64,000 bases of DNA from Chloroflexota bacterium (lineage in GTDB: Bacteria; Chloroflexota; Anaerolineae; UBA4142), in assembly GCA_023380675.1 (NCBI GenBank), contig JAMCRS010000419.1, positions 25,892 to 89,891 on the forward strand, given 5' to 3'. A program made the translations under genes and the position numbers. Under the pieces are notes generated by a model that was not told the origin of the DNA, ran no database searches, and saw only the letters and a program-made list of their open reading frames with translations. The first letter of the stretch is position 1, and the number at the start of each line of letters is the position of its first letter. Shown piece after piece: positions 1-9,944 of the stretch.

Positions 1-1
1 A

Positions 2-223
2 CTCATGGGCAATGTGCCCCCGCTCGACGTAATGGCGCGCGGGACGCCGGACCAGGTGATCGCGTGTGCACAAGAATCATTCCACAAAACCGGCGGCCGG
101 AGATGGATCCTCTCTGCGGGAGGCGGAGTCAGCCCGGGAACACCGGCAGAGAATATTGACGCGCTCGTGCGGGCGGTCCGCCACGGGTATGCTGGAAACA
201 AAAGCTCAGGCGAGGAGAAATAG
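2..223 (+). CDS. Uroporphyrinogen decarboxylase-family (MtaA/CmuA-like) protein, C-terminal part
   Basis: Only the last 73 or so residues lie in the window; the reading frame is open to the left edge. The segment GNVPPLDVMARGTP and the following ILSAGGGVSPGTP are typical of the C-terminal strand-loop of the URO-D/MtaA/CmuA family, which includes haem-pathway decarboxylases and corrinoid methyltransferases. In the methyltransferases this loop usually reads SAGCG, where Cys is a zinc ligand; here it reads SAGGG, so that ligand is absent. The stop codon is directly followed by the ATG of the cupin gene, so the two are probably cotranscribed. Function beyond family membership is not known. Confidence 0.8.
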   Translation, partial: LMGNVPPLDVMARGTPDQVIACAQESFHKTGGRRWILSAGGGVSPGTPAENIDALVRAVRHGYAGNKSSGEEK

Positions 224-658
224 ATGGAAAACCAGTTTGTCTTTAGCACTCGGCAGACGACCCGCTACCGATTTCCCACCCACATCAATGACCTGGTGAT
301 GGATCGCTCTCAAGCCCAGGCCTCCGAGGTCTTTATGGTCGTGCTCGAACCGGGCGAGGCCCCGCCCCTGCATGTCCATCATGACACGGAGCAGATCTTT
401 TATGTGATCGAAGGGGCCGGGACTCTCCAAATCGGAGAGGCACTCAAGAGCTATCCGGTGCAGCCGGGCGACGTGGTGCGCATTCCACCACGCACTTTCC
501 ACCGCGTCCGGTGCACGAGCGAGGGGACCCTTCGTTATCTGAGCGTGGACTGCTTTGTCGGCGGGCGACCCGCCGCCGAGCCGACGTGGGAGAGCCATGT
601 CCGGGAGGCCTGTAAGCAGAACGGGTGGGATTTTGATCAGGTCCGAGGGCAAAAGTAA
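224..658 (+). CDS. Single-domain cupin protein
   Basis: This 144-residue protein is one conserved beta-barrel cupin domain. Motif 1 is visible as HVHHDTEQIFYVIEG, giving metal ligands His50, His52 and Glu56, and motif 2 supplies His93 in PPRTFHRVR. Such small cupins bind a divalent metal and act as sugar isomerases, dioxygenases or ligand sensors; the sequence does not decide which. The ATG abuts the stop of the URO-D gene and is preceded by AGGAG inside that gene. Position just ahead of an oligosaccharide transporter and a uronate isomerase suggests a role in the same carbohydrate pathway, which is inference. Confidence 0.8.
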   Translation: MENQFVFSTRQTTRYRFPTHINDLVMDRSQAQASEVFMVVLEPGEAPPLHVHHDTEQIFYVIEGAGTLQIGEALKSYPVQPGDVVRIPPRTFHRVRCTSEGTLRYLSVDCFVGGRPAAEPTWESHVREACKQNGWDFDQVRGQK

Positions 659-808
659 AAAGGAAAATTGGAAGGGTTAGTAGAAAACGAGAACGGTGCA
701 CGGCAGTTGTCTGCAACGTGAAAGGAGGTGAAGGCACGGTCCGGCACGCGGAGCACGCCCCTATTTTGAACATCATCGGTACCACTCAACGAAGAGGAGG
801 CAAGTGCG

Positions 809-2836
809 ATGGACGACAGAATCAAACGGCTCTTGCGGCTGGCGAGCGTTGTCATAGTAATGTCGGTGTTCGCCGCCGCCTGTACCTCAGCTCCTGCACC
901 GACCTCGGTGCCGCCAACCAGTGCGCCAGCGCAAGCCACGACGGCCCCCGCGCAACCCACCCAAGCTCCCGCCACGACGGCGGCCAAGTATAAGGAAGCG
1001 CCAATCCTGGCCGAGCAAGTCAAAGCGGGCAAGCTCTCGCCCGTTGACCAGCGCCTGCCGGCGAATCCGCTCGTCGAAAAGGTTGACACCGTCGGACAGT
1101 ACGGCGGCATTTGGCGCCGCGGCTTTACCGGCCCCTCGGATTTCAACGGGATTGCCCGCATCATCGACGACGCGCTCGTCATCTTTTCGCCCGATGGCGG
1201 CTCGGTCGTCATGAAGTATGCCGAGAGCGTTACCCCCTCGAGCGACAACAAGACGTGGACGGTGAAACTGCGCGAGGGCAGCAAATGGTCCAATGGCGAT
1301 CCGTTCACAGCCGACGACATCATGTTCTGGTATAACGACGTCCTCCAGAACAAAGACTTGTCGCCCACCATTCCCGCCTGGATGCAGAACAAAGACAAGT
1401 CGCTCGTCCAAGTCAAGAAGGTCGACAATGTGACCGTCCAGTGGACCTACGCGGATGCCCACACGACGTTCCCGTTCGAGCTCGCCAACGCGGACTATGG
1501 CGACAAGAACGTTCCGTGTTTCCTGCCCAGCAAGTTCCTAAAGCAATTCCATTCCGCCTATGCCGACAAGGCAACGCTCGACAAGATGGTGGCGGATGCC
1601 AAACTCAAGACCTGGGCGGAGTTGTTCCTGCTCAAGATCAGCCCTTACGACACTCCAGAGCGTCCCGGTATGGCGGCGTGGGTGGCCGCGCCCGGCAGCC
1701 GGATCAGCGATCAGATCTTTAAACTGGTGCGCAATCCCTACTATGTTGGCGTGGACCAGGCCGGCAACCAACTGCCGTACCTGGACGAAGTGGACGTCAA
1801 GTTCTTCTCCGACGTGAATTCGTTGAACCTCGCGGCGATCGCGGGTGAATTGGATGAACAAGAGCGCAACGTCCTGCTCACCAACTATCCGGTGCTCAAG
1901 GAGACCTCGCAGAAAACCGGCAAGTACAATGTCTACCTCTGGCAGAGTCCCGGCGGTGGGGATGCGGACATCACGCTCAATCAGACCTACGCCAAGGACC
2001 CCGATCTCGGCAAGCTGATGGCGAACAAGGACTTTCGCATCGCGCTCTCCTATGCCGTCAACCGCCAGCAGATTCAGGAATCCGCGTTCCTGGGTACCGG
2101 CGTCATCATGCAGCCCGTCGCCAAGAAAGGTCATCCGTACTATCCCGGGGATGACTATGCGACGAAATACACCGAATACAATCCGACGCTCGCGAATCAA
2201 ATGCTCGACAAACTGGGCATTGACAAAAAGGGTGCGGACGGCTTTCGTCAGTACGCGAACGGCAAGCCCGTCACCCTGGAAATCTCGTCGGCCAATGTCC
2301 TTGCGTCGAGCCCCGACATTGCTCAGTTGATCGCGAAGGATTGGCAAAAGGTCGGGGTCAACGCGACCGTCCAGATTCGCGAACGCAATTTGCACTTTTC
2401 GATGCGCGAATCGAATGACCTGCAAGCGGAGATCTGGAACGAGGACACGTCGGGCTTTCCATTCACCGGCTCGACCAAGTATGATGTCCGCAGCGGCATC
2501 TACGGCAACCTGACCTATGGTCCGTTGTGGTACAAGTACGTTTCGAGCGGCGGCAAAGAAGGGGTCGAGCCGCCGGATTACATCAAGCAGATTATGCAGT
2601 TGATTGATCACGCCAAGACGGTGGGACCGGCTGACCAGGCCAAGGACGCTCAGCAGATCTTTAAACTCTGGGTGGACAACATGGTCGAAATCGGAACCGT
2701 GGGCTTGACGGCGGTGGATCAAGGCGTCGTCGTGGTCAATTCGAAATTGATGAACGTTCCACAGAACCTAACCAAGGACTGGCCGTTGCGCACGCCGGGC
2801 AATGGTCGTCCCGAGACGTGGTTCTACAAGCAGTAG
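809..2836 (+). CDS. ABC transporter substrate-binding lipoprotein, family 5 (oligopeptide/oligosaccharide type)
   Basis: The 675-residue protein has a type II signal peptide with lipobox FAAAC (Cys25), then an Ala/Pro/Thr-rich linker to about residue 55, then a full SBP_bac_5 fold. It would be tethered outside the cell and deliver ligand to the permeases that follow. Family 5 proteins are about 500-600 residues, so the extra length is mainly the linker. GAGGAGG six bases before the ATG fixes the start. It heads a transporter cluster with two permeases and two ATPases. Ligand is not readable from sequence; the uronate enzymes downstream favour an oligosaccharide over a peptide. Confidence 0.9.
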   Translation: MDDRIKRLLRLASVVIVMSVFAAACTSAPAPTSVPPTSAPAQATTAPAQPTQAPATTAAKYKEAPILAEQVKAGKLSPVDQRLPANPLVEKVDTVGQYGGIWRRGFTGPSDFNGIARIIDDALVIFSPDGGSVVMKYAESVTPSSDNKTWTVKLREGSKWSNGDPFTADDIMFWYNDVLQNKDLSPTIPAWMQNKDKSLVQVKKVDNVTVQWTYADAHTTFPFELANADYGDKNVPCFLPSKFLKQFHSAYADKATLDKMVADAKLKTWAELFLLKISPYDTPERPGMAAWVAAPGSRISDQIFKLVRNPYYVGVDQAGNQLPYLDEVDVKFFSDVNSLNLAAIAGELDEQERNVLLTNYPVLKETSQKTGKYNVYLWQSPGGGDADITLNQTYAKDPDLGKLMANKDFRIALSYAVNRQQIQESAFLGTGVIMQPVAKKGHPYYPGDDYATKYTEYNPTLANQMLDKLGIDKKGADGFRQYANGKPVTLEISSANVLASSPDIAQLIAKDWQKVGVNATVQIRERNLHFSMRESNDLQAEIWNEDTSGFPFTGSTKYDVRSGIYGNLTYGPLWYKYVSSGGKEGVEPPDYIKQIMQLIDHAKTVGPADQAKDAQQIFKLWVDNMVEIGTVGLTAVDQGVVVVNSKLMNVPQNLTKDWPLRTPGNGRPETWFYKQ

Positions 2837-2909
2837 GTCGTGACGGGCGCCGCGGGGCAAGCGACGAGGCTCCTGCCCGTCACTCGCCCCGCGGCCCTTG
2901 GAGACGCGT

Positions 2910-3899
2910 ATGCTCCGATTCATTGTTCAGCGCTTGCTTCTCCTGCCCCTCCTGCTCGTGATCTTTTCGATCATCATCTTCTGGCTCGTGCAAGCGCCTC
3001 CCGGCGACTATTTGACCAGCTATCTCTCCAACCTGGCTTCCAGCGGCTCCTCCATTCGGGAGGAACAGGTGGAAGCGCTCAGGCACCAGTTCGGGCTCGA
3101 CCAGCCAGGCTATGTTCGCTACTTGATGTGGATGGATGGCTTGCTGCACGGGGATTTGGGTTATTCGCTCGAATACCAGCGCCCGAACATTGACCTGATC
3201 GGCGAACGCCTGGTGCTGACCATTTTCCTCGCCCTCTTCGCTTTTGTCATTACGTGGATCGTGGCGATCCCGGCGGGCATTTATTCCGCCACTCACCAAA
3301 ATTCGCTCGTCGATTACGTCTTTGCCGTCCTCAACTATGTCGGCGTCGCGACGCCGAATTTTATGTTGGCGCTCATCTTGATGTGGATTGCCTTTGCGTA
3401 TATGGGCATCAACATCACCGGCTTGTTCTCTCCCGAATTTGAACAGGCGCCGTGGAGTTGGGAGCGTTTCGTCGATTTGCTCAGGCATATCTGGGTGCCG
3501 GGGGTTGTCCTGGGAGTGGCGGGCACCGCGCGTTTGATGCGTGTGATGCGGGCGAATTTGCTCGACGAATTGAACAAGCCGTATGTCGTTACCGGCCGAG
3601 CCAAGGGGATGTCGGAATGGTCTCTGGTGATCAAGTATCCGGTGCGCCTGGCGATCAACCCGCTGGTCAGCACGATTGGTTGGTACTTGCCGCAGCTATT
3701 TTCCGGGAGCCTGATCGTCGCCACCGTGATGAACTTGCCGAATATCGGGCCGCTCCTGTTGCGGGGGCTGATCCAGCGCGATGCTTACCTGGCCTGCAGT
3801 ATCCTGATGATCTATTGCTTCCTGACGATTGTCGGCACACTGATCTCGGATGTTTTGCTTGCCGTGGTGGACCCACGCATCCGAATGGAAGGCACATAG
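2910..3899 (+). CDS. ABC transporter permease, DppB/OppB type
   Basis: This inner-membrane permease of 329 residues has the family's N-terminal anchor (MLRFIVQRLLLLPLLLVIFS) followed by a periplasmic segment and five more membrane helices of the BPD_transp_1 domain. The coupling-helix region ARGKGMSE-like sequence is seen as GRAKGMSEWSLV. I chose the ATG at 2910 over an upstream in-frame TTG at 2898 because GGAG lies six bases before it. It follows the binding protein by about 70 bases and is three bases from the next permease gene, so it forms the translocation pore with that partner. Confidence 0.9.
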   Translation: MLRFIVQRLLLLPLLLVIFSIIIFWLVQAPPGDYLTSYLSNLASSGSSIREEQVEALRHQFGLDQPGYVRYLMWMDGLLHGDLGYSLEYQRPNIDLIGERLVLTIFLALFAFVITWIVAIPAGIYSATHQNSLVDYVFAVLNYVGVATPNFMLALILMWIAFAYMGINITGLFSPEFEQAPWSWERFVDLLRHIWVPGVVLGVAGTARLMRVMRANLLDELNKPYVVTGRAKGMSEWSLVIKYPVRLAINPLVSTIGWYLPQLFSGSLIVATVMNLPNIGPLLLRGLIQRDAYLACSILMIYCFLTIVGTLISDVLLAVVDPRIRMEGT

Positions 3900-3902
3900 C
3901 CT

Positions 3903-5045
3903 ATGGCCGAAAATCTAGTTGCCGACACGCTCGCGCCGCCAGTGGCGTCGAAAGCCGAAGAGCGGGTTTCCGTCGCCTCCAACTGGCAGTTGGTCTGGTG
4001 GCGCTTCCGGAAGAACCGTCTCGCCGTGATCAGTGCGATGGTGCTCGTCCTGTTCTACGTGGTGGTTTTGGTCCCGGATTTTTTCGCGACTCTGGATCCC
4101 GAGGCGACCGAAGCGGCACTCGCCTTTATCCCGGTGCAAGGTATTTCTTTTTGGGATAGCTCCGGCTTCCATCTAACCGTCCCGGCTCTGGTCGGCAAGC
4201 GCAACCCGGTCACCCTGCGGATGGAATGGAAAATTGACGGGACGAAGCGGGTTCCCATTCGGTTCTTCGCCCAAGGATTCAAGTACAAGGTGTTGGGGCT
4301 TGTCGAGACCGACCTTCACCTGATCGGGACGGCGGACCCTCAGGCGACGGAAAAGCTTTTTCTACTGGGCACGGATCGTTTGGGGCGGGACCAGTGGTCG
4401 CGCATGATGTTTGGCACGCGTACGTCGATGACGGTCGGCCTCGTCGCCGTGGCGCTGACTGTGATCTTGGGCATTCTGCTCGGCGGCATTTCCGGTTATT
4501 TCGGGGGCTGGATCGATATGGTCATTCAGCGCGTGATCGAAATTCTCCAATCGCTTCCCACCATCCCGATCTGGCTCGCGATGACGGCGGCGCTGCCCCA
4601 GAACTGGCGTCCCGATCAAGTCTTTTTTGCCATCACCATCATTCTCTCGCTCATTAGCTGGACGACTTTGGCGCGCGAGGTGCGTGGTCGCTTTTTGTCC
4701 CTGCGGGAGGAGGATTTCGTCCTCGCGGCGGAACTCGCCGGCTGCAGCCGCTTGCGTATCATCACGCGGCACATGGTCCCCGCGTTCATGAGCCACATTA
4801 TCGCGACGAGCACCCTGGCGATTCCGGCGATGATCATTAGTGAAACCTCGCTGAGTTATCTCGGGTTGGGGATTCGTCCTCCCGCCATTAGTTGGGGCGT
4901 GCTGCTGCAAGAGGCGCAAACCATTCAAACCGTCGCGCAAGCCCCGTGGCTGCTCATCCCGGGTCTGCTTGTCATCATCGCCGTGCTCGCGTTCAACCTC
5001 GTCGGCGACGGTCTGCGCGACGCGGCCGACCCCTACGGACACTGA
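3903..5045 (+). CDS. ABC transporter permease, DppC/OppC type, with enlarged outer loop
   Basis: The 380-residue protein is the second permease of the Dpp-type importer. It has the cytoplasmic OppC N-terminus, a first membrane helix near residues 38-60, then an outer loop of roughly 100 residues before the LLGTDRLGRDQWSRM segment that opens the core permease domain. Usual family members are about 300 residues with a shorter loop, so the extra length sits in that outer loop. The coupling helix is seen around EDFVLAAELAGCS. It follows DppB by three bases and precedes the ATPases. Confidence 0.9.
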   Translation: MAENLVADTLAPPVASKAEERVSVASNWQLVWWRFRKNRLAVISAMVLVLFYVVVLVPDFFATLDPEATEAALAFIPVQGISFWDSSGFHLTVPALVGKRNPVTLRMEWKIDGTKRVPIRFFAQGFKYKVLGLVETDLHLIGTADPQATEKLFLLGTDRLGRDQWSRMMFGTRTSMTVGLVAVALTVILGILLGGISGYFGGWIDMVIQRVIEILQSLPTIPIWLAMTAALPQNWRPDQVFFAITIILSLISWTTLAREVRGRFLSLREEDFVLAAELAGCSRLRIITRHMVPAFMSHIIATSTLAIPAMIISETSLSYLGLGIRPPAISWGVLLQEAQTIQTVAQAPWLLIPGLLVIIAVLAFNLVGDGLRDAADPYGH

Positions 5046-5047
5046 GT

Positions 5048-5095
5048 AAAGGATGAAGGATGAGGGATGAAGGATGAAGACATCCTTCATCCTTT
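5048..5095 (+). repeat. GGATGAA-rich inverted repeat between permease and ATPase genes
   Basis: The intergenic segment is built from GGATGAAGG units and ends with their reverse complement. AAAGGATGAAGGATG (5048-5062) is perfectly complementary to 5081-5095, and a tighter 12-bp stem with a four-base loop can form from 5065-5076 and 5081-5092. The hairpin ends in TTTC and could lower transcription into the ATPase genes. Related repeats occur inside the MacB-type gene (51661-51745) and at 54156-54194. Confidence 0.75.
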
Positions 5096-5112
5096 CAAGA
5101 AGGTCAACGGCG

Positions 5113-6138
5113 ATGAGTGAACCTTTGCATACGCCCCTTCTCACGGTTCGAAACTTGCGCGCCTACTTTCCCCTCGACGAGGGGACCGTCAAGGCGGTGG
5201 ACGGCGTCGACATGGACGTGTTCGCCGGGCAGGTGTTCGGCATCGTGGGCGAAAGCGGCTGTGGCAAAAGCGTGACGATGAAAGCCATCCTCCGCATTAT
5301 CGAACCACCGGGCGAGATTGTCTCCGGCGAGATCCTGCTGCAAAAGCCGGATGGCGGTGGGACCACCGACCTCGCCAAACTGCCGGCGAACGGCAAAGAG
5401 ATGCGGGACATCCGCGGCGGGCAGATTGCCCTCATCCCGCAAGAGCCCATGTCGTCTTTCAGCCCCGTCCACACGATCGGTGATCAGATCACGGAGGCCA
5501 TTCTCCTCCACCAGCCGGTGCACAAGGCAGAGGCGCGCCGGATTGCCGCAGAGCTGCTCCGCAGCGTGGGCGTTCCGATGCCCGAGCAGCGGCTCTACGA
5601 ATATTCGTGGCAGCTGAGCGGCGGGCTCCGGCAGCGCGCCATGATTGCCATGGCGCTTTCCTGCCACCCGCGCATTCTCATTGCCGACGAGCCCACGACC
5701 GCCATCGACGTGACGACCCAGGCGCAGATCCTGCGTTTGTTGCGGACCCTGCAGCGCGAGTATAACACCGCGATTATCTTTATTACTCACGATCTCGGCG
5801 TCATTGCCCAGATGGCCGATTACGTGATGGTGATGTATCTCGGCCTGGTGATGGAAGAAGGACCGGTCGACAACATTTTTCATGCACCCAAGCACCCGTA
5901 CACGCAAGCGCTCCTGCGCTCGATCCCCAGCGTTCACTCGGCCCCGCGGGTCGACCTTCCAACCATCAGCGGCTCCATCCCCCATCCATTCAACAGGCCG
6001 AGCGGCTGCCCATTCCATCCGCGCTGCATCAATTTCATTCCGGGCACCTGCGACCGGCAAACGCCTGCGCTCCAGCCCGTCGGGGAAAAGCAATCGGTCA
6101 GTTGCTTTCTCTATCCTCGTGTGGAGGTGGCGGCATGA
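5113..6138 (+). CDS. ABC transporter ATP-binding protein, DppD/OppD type
   Basis: This 341-residue cytoplasmic ATPase carries Walker A GESGCGKS (about residues 46-53), the signature LSGGLRQR, Walker B ILIADEPT and the C-terminal oligopeptide-transporter extension with the Cys-rich CPFHPRC segment, which in relatives holds an iron-sulfur cluster. The frame is open further upstream, but the ATG at 5113 gives the normal N-terminus. It overlaps the next ATPase gene by four bases (ATGA), so the pair is translationally coupled and powers the importer encoded just upstream. Confidence 0.92.
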   Translation: MSEPLHTPLLTVRNLRAYFPLDEGTVKAVDGVDMDVFAGQVFGIVGESGCGKSVTMKAILRIIEPPGEIVSGEILLQKPDGGGTTDLAKLPANGKEMRDIRGGQIALIPQEPMSSFSPVHTIGDQITEAILLHQPVHKAEARRIAAELLRSVGVPMPEQRLYEYSWQLSGGLRQRAMIAMALSCHPRILIADEPTTAIDVTTQAQILRLLRTLQREYNTAIIFITHDLGVIAQMADYVMVMYLGLVMEEGPVDNIFHAPKHPYTQALLRSIPSVHSAPRVDLPTISGSIPHPFNRPSGCPFHPRCINFIPGTCDRQTPALQPVGEKQSVSCFLYPRVEVAA

Positions 6139-7232
6139 GCGACACAAACTCCACCCCGCTAAGGAACGCGGGATCGAAGATTCCGCTACGCCACGCTGAA
6201 GAACGCGGGGCAAGGAACGCGGGACCTTCGGCCCGGCTGCTCGAAATCAAGAACCTCCGCAAGTACTTTCCGATTCGGAAGGGATTTCTCCGCAAGACGG
6301 TCGGCTATGTGCGCGCGGTAGACGACGTGAGTTTTTTCATCGACGAGGGTGAGACGCTGGGTCTGGTGGGCGAAAGTGGTTGCGGCAAGACGACGGCTTC
6401 ACGCTGCATCTTGCGCGCGCTCGTTCCCACAGGCGGCGAAATGCGCTTTCATTCCAAGGAGGGCAAGACCGTCGACCTGGCCAAGCTGACCCGGGCGCAA
6501 TTGCGTCCGCTCCGCCCGCAAATGCAGATGATTTTCCAGGACCCTTACGGATCGCTCAACCCGCGGATGACGCTGTTCGATATTGTCGGCGAGCCGCTCC
6601 TCGTGAATGGAGTGAAAAGCCGCCAAGAGCGCACTGAGCGGGTTGCGGAGTTGCTGCGGCTGGTCGGCATGCGTCCCGAGTACATGCAGCGGTTCCCGCA
6701 TGCGTTCAGCGGCGGACAGCGCCAGCGGATTGGGATTGCCCGCGCCCTGGCGCTCCATCCAAGGCTCGTCGTCGCCGATGAGCCGGTGTCGGCACTCGAC
6801 GTTTCCGTGCAGGCCCAGATCCTCAATCTGATGCTCGACCTGCAAAAACGCCTGAATCTCACCTACCTCTTCGTCGCGCATAACCTGAGCGTCGTCAAAC
6901 ACATCTGTGACCGGGTCGCCGTCATGTACGTCGGCAAGCTGGTCGAAGTGGCGGCGACGGAAGAGTTATACCGGCTTCCCAAGCATCCGTATACCGCGGC
7001 ACTGATGGCCGCTGTGCCGGTGGCCGATCCGCGCATCAAGACCGGCAGTGTTGAACTGAAAGGAGAAGTGCCCAGCCCGGCCAACCCGCCCGCGGGGTGC
7101 TATTTTCACCCGCGCTGTGAGTACGCCGAGGATATCTGCCGCGCTCAACCGCCCGTCTTGCGAGAAATCACGTCAGGCCATTTTGTGAGCTGCCACCGCG
7201 CCGATACGCTCCAACTGCCGGGGATTGCGTAA
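6135..7232 (+). CDS. ABC transporter ATP-binding protein, DppF/OppF type, with repeat-derived N-terminal insert
   Basis: This 365-residue ATPase has Walker A GESGCGKT, signature [10 protein letters not shown], Walker [13 protein letters not shown] and the OppF C-terminal extension with [14 protein letters not shown]. The ATG overlaps the stop of the DppD gene, and GGAGGTGG lies four bases before it. Residues about 9-30, before the usual [12 protein letters not shown] start, are an unrelated segment coded by a short DNA repeat (6161-6224). The ATPase core appears intact, so the insert is probably tolerated. With the upstream gene it forms the heterodimeric motor of the importer. Confidence 0.92.
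   Translation: MSDTNSTPLRNAGSKIPLRHAEERGARNAGPSARLLEIKNLRKYFPIRKGFLRKTVGYVRAVDDVSFFIDEGETLGLVGESGCGKTTASRCILRALVPTGGEMRFHSKEGKTVDLAKLTRAQLRPLRPQMQMIFQDPYGSLNPRMTLFDIVGEPLLVNGVKSRQERTERVAELLRLVGMRPEYMQRFPHAFSGGQRQRIGIARALALHPRLVVADEPVSALDVSVQAQILNLMLDLQKRLNLTYLFVAHNLSVVKHICDRVAVMYVGKLVEVAATEELYRLPKHPYTAALMAAVPVADPRIKTGSVELKGEVPSPANPPAGCYFHPRCEYAEDICRAQPPVLREITSGHFVSCHRADTLQLPGIA
6161..6224. repeat. Short direct repeats inside the DppF N-terminus
   Basis: AAGGAACGCGGGA occurs at 6161-6173 and again at 6212-6224, with a third partial copy (GAACGCGGGG) near 6201. The segment is in frame and encodes an extra N-terminal stretch not expected in OppF proteins. It resembles a small repeat inserted into the 5' end of the gene. 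Confidence 0.6.
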
Positions 7233-7257
7233 AGAATCATCTCCCAGGGAACCAGGC

Positions 7258-8454
7258 ATGCCTCAAGCAACTGACCATTCCGGCTATCCAACTGTCGAAC
7301 TGTCAAACCAAGCCATGAATTCACGTGAACGCGTCCTCGCGGCGCTCGACCATCGCGAGCCCGACCGCATTCCTTATGACCTGGGAAGCACTCAGGTGAC
7401 CGGTATTCATGTGGTCGCCTACCGGAACTTGCGCGCCTATCTCGGCTTGCCGCCGGTCGACCCGCAATTAAGCGATGTGATTCAGCAGCTCGCGGTGCCG
7501 GATGAGGATGTGGTCGAACGCCTCGGGATCGACGTCCGCGGGCTCTTTCCGCTCAACAGTCATAACTGGTGCGTCGTGAACCGCGACGTAGGTGACTATT
7601 GGGCATACACCGACGAATGGGGCATCCGGCACCATCGACCCAAGGCGGACGGTCTGTACTATTCCGTGGTCTCCAGCCCCCTCTCGGGACCCATTACGCT
7701 CGAGAATCTACGCACCTACCGATGGCCGAACACGGGCGACCCTGGGCGCATTGCCGGATTGCGGGAGCAGGCGCTCGCGTACCGGGCCCGAGGCCAGGCG
7801 GTGGTGCTCAAAGGGGTGCTCGCGGGTATCTTTGAAATGGCGCAGCGGGTACGCGGCATGTCAGAACTCTTGATGGACATGGTCGCGGATGAGGACCTTG
7901 CGTCCGGGTTCCTCGACAAGATGCTGGAACTCAAGCTGGCGTTCTGGGAAATGGCGCTCCCCCGATTGGCCGACGTGGTGGATGTGGTGTCCGAAGCGGA
8001 CGATTATGGGACGCAAACCTCCCAACTCATCTCGCCCCGCATGTTCCGCAAGCTCTGCAAGCCTCGCCTCCACACACTCTTTCGGCGCATCAAACAACTC
8101 GCCCCGCGGGCCAAGCTCTTTTTCCATTCGTGCGGGAACGTCCGCCCCCTCTTGCCCGATTTCATCGAGATCGGGGTGGATATCCTCAATCCGGTCCATA
8201 TTCGCGCGACGGGAATGGATCCGGTCGCGCTCAAACGCGACTTTGGGCGAGACCTCGTCTTCTGGGGAGGAGGCGTCGATACACAGGGAGTGCTCCCGAT
8301 GGGAACCCCTCAGCAGGTCAAAGACGACGTGCGCCGCAACGTCGACGCGCTGGCGCCCGGCGGCGGCTATGTGTTTAACACGGTCCACAATATCCAGGCG
8401 GACGTTCCACCCGAGAACGTGATCGCCATGTGGCAAGCGCTGCGAGGTATCTGA
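7258..8454 (+). CDS. Uroporphyrinogen decarboxylase-family protein (MtaA/CmuA-like)
   Basis: The protein has the family start MNSRERVLAALDHREPDRIP, the FHSCGN segment that supplies the His-x-Cys zinc ligands in corrinoid methyltransferases, and the end VHNIQADVPPENV. The second zinc Cys of MtaA is not present in that last motif. Such proteins in sugar loci are not haem enzymes; many are predicted methyltransferases. ATG candidates are 7258 and 7315; 7258 is used, but 7315 gives the shorter conserved start. It lies between the ABC ATPases and glucuronate isomerase, matching the URO-D gene fragment at the left edge. Confidence 0.85.
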   Translation: MPQATDHSGYPTVELSNQAMNSRERVLAALDHREPDRIPYDLGSTQVTGIHVVAYRNLRAYLGLPPVDPQLSDVIQQLAVPDEDVVERLGIDVRGLFPLNSHNWCVVNRDVGDYWAYTDEWGIRHHRPKADGLYYSVVSSPLSGPITLENLRTYRWPNTGDPGRIAGLREQALAYRARGQAVVLKGVLAGIFEMAQRVRGMSELLMDMVADEDLASGFLDKMLELKLAFWEMALPRLADVVDVVSEADDYGTQTSQLISPRMFRKLCKPRLHTLFRRIKQLAPRAKLFFHSCGNVRPLLPDFIEIGVDILNPVHIRATGMDPVALKRDFGRDLVFWGGGVDTQGVLPMGTPQQVKDDVRRNVDALAPGGGYVFNTVHNIQADVPPENVIAMWQALRGI

Positions 8455-8491
8455 AAGAGAGACGCTACAAGCAGAATAGAGGAGAAGACCA

Positions 8492-9907
8492 ATGCAAGAG
8501 CTATTGCTCGACCCCGATCGCTGCTTCGACCCCGACCCTGCTCAAAAGCAGGTCGCCCGGCATCTTTACGAGTGCGTTTCAGAGCTGCCCCTCATTTGCC
8601 CGCATGGGCATGTCGACCCGCGCCTGTTCGCCGATCCCGATTATGATTTCGGCAGCCCGGCCGATCTCCTCATCATCCCCGATCACTATGTCTTTCGCAT
8701 GCTCTATTCGCAAGGCGTGCCCCTGGAACAATTGGGCGTCCCGACGCGCGATGGCGCTCCGGTCGAGCGCGATCATCGCAAGATCTGGCAGACGTTTGCA
8801 GACCATTTTTACCTCTTTCGAGGCACGCCGACGGGTATCTGGCTGCGGGATGAGCTTTGCTCGATTTTCGACGTGACAGAGAAACTCACTTCCGAATCTG
8901 CGCAGCGGATTTACGATCAAATCGCGGCCAAGCTCGCCTCGCCGGAATTCCGCCCCCGCGTCCTGTTCGACAAATTCAACATCGAGGCGCTGAGCACGAC
9001 CGATGCTGCGACGGATACGCTCGAATATCATCGCGCCATCCGGGAATCGGGCTGGGCGGGACGTATTGTACCGACCTTCCGTCCGGACGCCGTCGTGAAT
9101 ATCGCTGCGCCCGATTGGCGCCCCAATATCTCTAAATTGAGCGAGGTGAGCGGAATCGACGTGGGCGGGTACGAGGCCTACATCCAGGCGCTCGAGAACC
9201 GCCGGGCGTTCTTCAAATCCATGGGCGCCACCGCCACCGACCAATCCGCCCAGTCCGCCTATACGGGCGAATTGACCCCCGTGCAGGCGAACGGGATTTT
9301 CCAGCGCGCGCTGCGGGGTCAGGCCACGCCCGAGGATGCGGCGCGCTTTAACGGGCACATGCTGATGGAGATGGCGCGGATGAGCATCGAGGACGGCCTC
9401 GTCATGCAGTTTCACGCGGGCTCGTGGCGCAACCACAACCAGGCGCTCTTTGACCGCTTTGGACCGGACAAGGGAGCGGACATTCCGGTCGCGACGGAGT
9501 TCACCCGTAATCTGCGTCCCCTTTTGAACAAATACGGCAGCGATCCGCGCCTCACCCTGATCCTCTTTACGCTGGACGAGGCCACCTATTCGCGTGAGCT
9601 CGCTCCGCTCGCCGGTCACTATCCAGCGCTCCGTCTCGGTCCCCCCTGGTGGTTCTTTGACAGCTATTATGGCATGCGGCGCTACCGCGAACTCGTCGCC
9701 GAGACGGCGGGTCTCTACAATACCGTGGGCTTTAATGACGACACGCGCGCCTTTCCGTCCATCCCTGCCCGCCACAACCTGTGGCGGCGTGCGGAGGCCA
9801 ATTGGCTCGCAGGCCTGGTCGTGCGTGGTCTGGTGGACGTGGCCGATGCACAAGAGATGATTCACGATTCAGCCTATCGTCTCGCCAAAAGGGCCTACCG
9901 CTTATGA
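8492..9907 (+). CDS. uxaC: Glucuronate isomerase
   Basis: This 471-residue protein matches UxaC (amidohydrolase superfamily), which interconverts D-glucuronate and D-fructuronate, or D-galacturonate and D-tagaturonate. The metal-binding motif is seen as CPHGHVDP with His38 and His40; other family blocks include the RPDAVVNI and LMEMARMSIEDGLVMQFHAGSWRNHN segments and the C-terminal RRAEANWLAGLV. Length is normal for the family. It follows the URO-D gene by 37 bases and precedes an oxidoreductase, so this cluster probably imports and isomerises uronates. Confidence 0.95.
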   Translation: MQELLLDPDRCFDPDPAQKQVARHLYECVSELPLICPHGHVDPRLFADPDYDFGSPADLLIIPDHYVFRMLYSQGVPLEQLGVPTRDGAPVERDHRKIWQTFADHFYLFRGTPTGIWLRDELCSIFDVTEKLTSESAQRIYDQIAAKLASPEFRPRVLFDKFNIEALSTTDAATDTLEYHRAIRESGWAGRIVPTFRPDAVVNIAAPDWRPNISKLSEVSGIDVGGYEAYIQALENRRAFFKSMGATATDQSAQSAYTGELTPVQANGIFQRALRGQATPEDAARFNGHMLMEMARMSIEDGLVMQFHAGSWRNHNQALFDRFGPDKGADIPVATEFTRNLRPLLNKYGSDPRLTLILFTLDEATYSRELAPLAGHYPALRLGPPWWFFDSYYGMRRYRELVAETAGLYNTVGFNDDTRAFPSIPARHNLWRRAEANWLAGLVVRGLVDVADAQEMIHDSAYRLAKRAYRL

Positions 9908-9944
9908 AGGCGGCTTCTTTCCCTTACCCGCCGGAGGCTAGTTG

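Noticed and set aside
5104..6213. A 369-codon frame opposite the DppD gene
   Set aside because: This is antisense shadow; the plus strand has all ABC ATPase motifs.
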